Program-made: the position numbers and the translations under genes
Origin: Reyranella sp.
GTDB taxonomy: Bacteria > Pseudomonadota > Alphaproteobacteria > Reyranellales > Reyranellaceae
Direction of reading: 5' to 3'
DNA: 8,471 nt
Assembly: GCA_016780605.1 (NCBI GenBank)
Contig: JADHLS010000194.1
Location: 1-8,471, forward strand
Notes under the pieces: generated by a model
What the model saw: only the letters and a program-made list of their open reading frames with translations
What the model was told of the DNA's origin: nothing
Database searches by the model: none
Part shown: one piece after another, positions 5,659 through 8,471 of the stretch
How positions within the stretch are numbered: the first letter of the stretch is position 1
Layout of the letters: the number at the start of each line of letters is the position of its first letter

Positions 5659-6357
5659 GTGGGCGATATCCACGGCCGTGCCGACCTGCTCGAGGTCCTG
5701 CTCGACCGCATCGCCGCCGATGCCGCTCGCCACCCCGAAGACCGCCATCGCACCCTGGTCTTCCTCGGCGACTATATCGACCGTGGCGCCTCGAGCCGCG
5801 GTGTGGTCGAGCGATTGTTGGCGGATCCCCTTCCAGGGTTTGCTACCGTGCGACTGCTCGGCAACCACGAGGAGGCGCTGCTCGACTTCCTCGACGAGCG
5901 CAGCGACGGGTTGGATTGGCTGGGCTATGGCGGGTTGGAAACGCTGCTGTCGTACGGCGTGCCGCTGCGGGGACTGCCCGACACGCCGCAGCGCGCCGCC
6001 GAGCTCAGGGCGGCGTTGGCCGCCGCCGTGCCGGCCAGCCATGTCGCCTTCTATCGCGCCTGCGCCCTGCACCACACCGTGGGCGACTATGTGTTCGTCC
6101 ATGCTGGGGTCCGGCCCGGCGTCGCGCTGGAGCGGCAGCATCCGGCCGACCTTTTGTGGATCCGCGACGAGTTCCTGCGCCATCGCGGCACCTCGTTGCC
6201 GGGCAAGGTCGTGGTGCACGGCCATACGATCTGCGACATGCCCCAGGATCTCGGCCATCGCGTCAACATCGACACCGGCGCCTTCGTCAGCGGCCGCCTG
6301 ACCTCCCTGGTGCTGCGCGGCATGCGCCGCCAGTTCATGTCGACGCTGGACGGCTAG
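5659..6357 (+). CDS. PPP-family metallophosphatase (Ser/Thr-type protein phosphatase), start uncertain
   Basis: The 232 residues from GTG 5659 carry every signature of the calcineurin-like PPP family, which uses two metal ions to hydrolyse phosphoesters: GDIHG (2-6), GDYIDRG (37-43), GNHE (68-71), VHAG (147-150) and HGHT (187-190). The start is doubtful. Reading back in frame, the codons before GTG give IPGGQAVYAV, the usual first beta-strand of this family, preceded by WSRWFGRASPAEPAS, which looks like a normal N-terminus. The open frame reaches back to the TAG at 5563-5565 but contains no ATG, GTG or TTG before 5659. GGAGG (5638-5642) lies 16 bases from the GTG, rather far. The real start may be a rare codon (ATC 5584), or there may be a frameshift. 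Next to a tyrosine kinase gene, a role in dephosphorylating it is plausible; ApaH-like dinucleotide hydrolysis is another option. Confidence 0.9.
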   Translation: MGDIHGRADLLEVLLDRIAADAARHPEDRHRTLVFLGDYIDRGASSRGVVERLLADPLPGFATVRLLGNHEEALLDFLDERSDGLDWLGYGGLETLLSYGVPLRGLPDTPQRAAELRAALAAAVPASHVAFYRACALHHTVGDYVFVHAGVRPGVALERQHPADLLWIRDEFLRHRGTSLPGKVVVHGHTICDMPQDLGHRVNIDTGAFVSGRLTSLVLRGMRRQFMSTLDG

Positions 6358-6385
6358 GCAGGCACTGTCCCTCACGCAAACGTAA

Positions 6386-6400
6386 GCGGTCGCGAGCCGC
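6386..6400. repeat. Small GC dyad between phosphatase and gene 6
   Basis: GCGG (6386-6389) and CCGC (6397-6400) flank TCGCGAG in the 84-base gap after the phosphatase. It is a weak site with only four-base arms. No T-run and no convincing promoter were seen in this gap. Confidence 0.15.
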
Positions 6401-6441
6401 CCGACGTGTCAGGCTCTGGCTCCGTTCGAGGGAGGGCCTCC

Positions 6442-7047
6442 ATGAAAGCCATGCGTCCAATCGCGCTCACCTTGCTTGCTCTGCTCGCGTTCACGACTGC
6501 CGCGGCGGCGCAGGCGCCGACCCGGCTGCGCGGCTCGATAGCCGCGATCGACGGCACCACCGCCACCATCGCCACGCGCGAGGGCACGACCGTGCCGGTG
6601 AAGCTCGCCGATAACTGGTCGGTGATGCTGGTGAGCCCGATGACCCTGGCCGACATCAAGGAGGGGAGCTTCGTCGGCATCGCCTCGATGAAGGGGCCTG
6701 ACGGCAGCTTGAATGCGCTGGAGGTGCTGATCTTTCCCGAGGCCGCCCGCGGCTCCAACGAAGGCCACTATCCCTGGGACCTGCAGCCCGAGAGCATGAT
6801 GACCAACGCCACCGTGGCGACGGTGGCGGCGGCGCCCGACGGCCAGACACTGACGCTCAAATACAAGGACGGCACGCAGACCATCAAGGTGAAGCCCGGC
6901 ACGCCCATCGTCACCTTCGCGCCCGGCGAGCGCAGCGACGCCAAGCCCGGCGCCAAGGTGTTCCTGGGGGCGACGAAGGGGGCCGATGGCGGCATGACGG
7001 CGGGGCGGCTGCTGGTCGGGAAGGACGGGCTGACGCCGCCGATGTGA
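6442..7047 (+). CDS. Secreted protein with two related beta-rich modules, unknown function
   Basis: ATG 6442 is chosen over an in-frame ATG at 6406 because GGAGG at 6431-6435 lies six bases before it, and because it gives a proper signal peptide (hydrophobic core 5-19, cleavage near AAAQA at residue 25). The 201-residue product is therefore periplasmic or secreted. It reads as two beta-rich modules, about 27-100 and 121-195, joined by a segment with EGHYPWDLQPESMMTNAT (108-125). The ends of the modules align (73-97 with 168-192; K-x-G, KGxDG, A and L in common), suggesting internal duplication. The style recalls DUF5666/OB-like secreted proteins, but I would not assign a function. There are no cysteines and no obvious metal site. 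It follows the phosphatase by 84 bases and converges on the dehydrogenase gene; a tie to EPS is not shown. Confidence 0.85.
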   Translation: MKAMRPIALTLLALLAFTTAAAAQAPTRLRGSIAAIDGTTATIATREGTTVPVKLADNWSVMLVSPMTLADIKEGSFVGIASMKGPDGSLNALEVLIFPEAARGSNEGHYPWDLQPESMMTNATVATVAAAPDGQTLTLKYKDGTQTIKVKPGTPIVTFAPGERSDAKPGAKVFLGATKGADGGMTAGRLLVGKDGLTPPM

Positions 7048-7048
7048 G

Positions 7049-7068
7049 GGCGACGATCTAGAGTCGCC
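7049..7068. terminator. Hairpin between convergent genes
   Basis: GGCGAC (7049-7054) and GTCGCC (7063-7068) are perfect reverse complements around the 8-base spacer GATCTAGA. The hairpin begins two bases after the stop of the secreted-protein gene and overlaps the last codons and stop (7058-7060) of the convergent dehydrogenase gene. It could stop transcription from both sides, but neither strand shows a T-run, so its efficiency is unclear. Confidence 0.35.
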
Positions 7069-8368
7069 AGAGCGTCACGCCCTTCGGCGTTGAGGCGCGG
7101 TCGAGCAAGCCAGGGACGTCGGCCACGAAGCCGCCGCCGGGCAGGAGCAACGGCTTCACCAGGTCCCAGCCGCCCTTGCGGTAGCTGGAGTGGGCCACCG
7201 CCAACACGACGGCGTTGGCAGGCTTGAGCTTCTCCAGCGGCGTCAGCGATAGCGCGTATTCCTCCTTCAGGAGGTCGCCGTCGGCTTCCGGGTCGTGCAG
7301 CTGCACCGTGATGCCGAAATCCTCGAGCTCGCGCACGATATCGACGACACGCGTGTTGCGTATGTCGGGCACGTTTTCCTTGAAGGTGACTCCCAGCACC
7401 GTCACCACGGGGCGGCCGTTCCCAGCCCCTTCCGTCGTTGATCGCCGCATGATCGAGCGGGCGACGCGGTTGGCGACGTAGACGCCCATGCTGTCGTTGA
7501 CGCGGCGTCCGGAGTGGATGACGTGCGGATGGTAGCCCACCTCCTCGGCCTTGTGGGCGATGTAGAAGGGATCGACACCGATGCAGTGGCCGCCCACCAG
7601 GCCGGGCTTGAAGGGCAGGAAGTTCCATTTGGTGCCGGCGGCCTCGAGCACGTCGCGGGTGTCGATCGCGAGGCGGTCGGAGATCAGCGCCACCTCGTTG
7701 ATCAGCGCGATATTGATGTCGCGCTGGGTGTTCTCCAGCACCTTGGCGAACTCGGCGACCTTGATCGACGGCGCCCGGTGCGTGCCGGCGCGAACGACGC
7801 TGCGGTAGACGGCGTCGACGATCTCCAGCGTCTCGGGCGTGTCCGCCGACACGATCTTCAGGATGGTGTCGAAGCGGCGCTCCTTGTCGCCCGGATTGAT
7901 GCGCTCGGGCGAGTAGCCGACGTTGAAGTCGGTCTTCCATTTGAGGCCTGAGCTGCGCTCGAGCACCGGGATGCAGACCTCCTCGGTAACGCCGGGATAG
8001 ACCGTGGATTCGTAGACCACGATGTCGCCCTTCTTGAGGATCTGGCCGATCGTCGTCGAGGCGCGGCGCAGGGGCTCGAGGTCGGGGTTCTTGCTGGCGT
8101 CGATGGGAGTGGGGACAGTGACGATGTGGAAGTCGGCGCTCCGCAGATCCTCGGGGTTGGCGGTGAAATGCAGGGTCTCGACTTTGAGGTCGGCGGGCTC
8201 GACCTCACCGGTGCGGTCGTGGCCCGCGGCAAGCTCGGCGATGCGGCGCTTGTCGATGTCGAAGGCGACAACAGACTGGCCCGATCGTGCGAAGGTCGCC
8301 GCGGCTGGCAGCCCGACATATCCCAATCCGATCACAGAGATATGTCTCGAAGGTACGATATCGTTCAT
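7058..8368 (-). CDS. UDP-N-acetylhexosamine 6-dehydrogenase (TviB/WbpO-type)
   Basis: The 436-residue cytoplasmic enzyme belongs to the UDP-glucose/GDP-mannose dehydrogenase family, which oxidises the C6 hydroxyl of a nucleotide sugar to a carboxylate with two NAD+. Visible features are the Rossmann NAD motif GLGYVGLP (14-21) with acidic Asp37 ending the second strand, STVYPG (121-126), the central AEFAKVLEN helix (205-213), GGHCIGVDP with catalytic Cys262 (259-267), and a C-terminal UDP-binding domain from about 320. The wording around the active site (GLVGGHCIGVDPFYIAHKAEEVGYHP) is closer to TviB/WbpO, which act on UDP-GlcNAc or UDP-GalNAc, than to UDP-glucose dehydrogenases; the exact epimer cannot be told. 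Length is normal. ATG 8368 has only a weak GGA upstream. It is transcribed against the export genes but fits the same pathway, supplying an acidic aminosugar precursor. Confidence 0.93.
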   Translation of the reverse strand: MNDIVPSRHISVIGLGYVGLPAAATFARSGQSVVAFDIDKRRIAELAAGHDRTGEVEPADLKVETLHFTANPEDLRSADFHIVTVPTPIDASKNPDLEPLRRASTTIGQILKKGDIVVYESTVYPGVTEEVCIPVLERSSGLKWKTDFNVGYSPERINPGDKERRFDTILKIVSADTPETLEIVDAVYRSVVRAGTHRAPSIKVAEFAKVLENTQRDINIALINEVALISDRLAIDTRDVLEAAGTKWNFLPFKPGLVGGHCIGVDPFYIAHKAEEVGYHPHVIHSGRRVNDSMGVYVANRVARSIMRRSTTEGAGNGRPVVTVLGVTFKENVPDIRNTRVVDIVRELEDFGITVQLHDPEADGDLLKEEYALSLTPLEKLKPANAVVLAVAHSSYRKGGWDLVKPLLLPGGGFVADVPGLLDRASTPKGVTLWRL

Positions 8369-8413
8369 TACGGAATCCGGCGGAGCTTGACCGCACCTAT
8401 GCTGCGGAAACTC

Positions 8414-8442
8414 GATTTACGAGATCGTCCACGAGAAGTCGA
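8414..8442 (-). promoter_or_regulatory. Weak candidate promoter with direct repeats upstream of the dehydrogenase
   Basis: On the - strand, TCGACT (8437-8442; four of six to -35) and TAAATC (8414-8419; three of six to -10) are 17 bases apart, about 45 bases before the ATG. The spacer is occupied by two TCTCGT copies (8419-8424 and 8431-8436) with a 12-base period, which could bind a regulator. CTCG/CGAG (8411-8414 and 8420-8423) adds a small dyad. All matches are modest. Nothing else can be supported in 8369-8471. Confidence 0.2.
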
Positions 8443-8471
8443 TTGTCTTCACACCCACTTGCCACAGGCCT

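Noticed and set aside
5654..6301. Frame starting at ATG 5654 with GGAGG eleven bases upstream
   Set aside because: The start looks good, but the product is Cys/Ser/Arg-rich without motifs and overlaps the phosphatase frame containing GDIHG, GNHE and HGHT.
6768..7940. Second - strand frame through the dehydrogenase gene
   Set aside because: It is a shifted reading of the dehydrogenase and secreted-protein region; the 7058-8368 frame has all catalytic motifs.
7514..7951. + strand frame opposite the dehydrogenase (145 codons)
   Set aside because: It is the antisense shadow of a strongly supported gene and has no recognisable domain.

Overview
The window reads as part of an exopolysaccharide (EPS) or capsule synthesis and export locus from a GC-rich Gram-negative bacterium. 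The EPS exporter is split into an outer-membrane barrel, a short export lipoprotein and a fused Wzc/ExoP-type kinase. Together with the protein style (for example the N-terminal pattern of the phosphatase), this points to an alphaproteobacterium of the Rhizobiales/Rhodospirillales kind. The taxon is an inference, since there is no rRNA or marker gene here.

Layout. Six genes lie on the + strand and one on the - strand. (1) 127-966 encodes a secreted, low-complexity protein with GAGPLQ hexapeptide repeats and a Thr/Pro-rich tail; I do not recognise a family. (2) 1037-2389 encodes an outer-membrane beta-barrel of the type found in EPS loci. (3) 2394-3020, four bases later, encodes a short Wza/GumB-type export lipoprotein. 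(4) After a 152-base gap with a hairpin and a probable promoter, 3173-5551 encodes a polysaccharide co-polymerase fused to a bacterial tyrosine kinase with a seven-tyrosine tail. (5) 5659-6357 encodes a PPP-type metallophosphatase with a problematic start codon and a 17-bp palindrome just upstream. (6) 6442-7047 encodes a secreted protein made of two related beta-rich modules, function unknown. (7) 7058-8368 on the - strand, convergent with gene 6, encodes a TviB/WbpO-type UDP-N-acetylhexosamine dehydrogenase.

How they may work together. The dehydrogenase would supply a UDP-aminosugar uronic acid, suggesting an acidic polymer. The kinase/co-polymerase would control chain length and bridge the periplasm. 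The short export lipoprotein lacks an obvious membrane-spanning end, so the adjacent beta-barrel probably provides the outer-membrane pore. The phosphatase could reset the kinase in place of the usual Wzb or CpsB phosphatase. The repeat protein could be an extracellular matrix or export accessory. No glycosyltransferase, flippase or polymerase is in the window, so the locus must continue outside it or be dispersed.

The most novel candidates are the repeat protein, the phosphatase N-terminus with its palindrome, and the duplicated secreted protein. The export core itself is recognisable. No tRNA, rRNA, CRISPR array, transposase or attachment site was seen.
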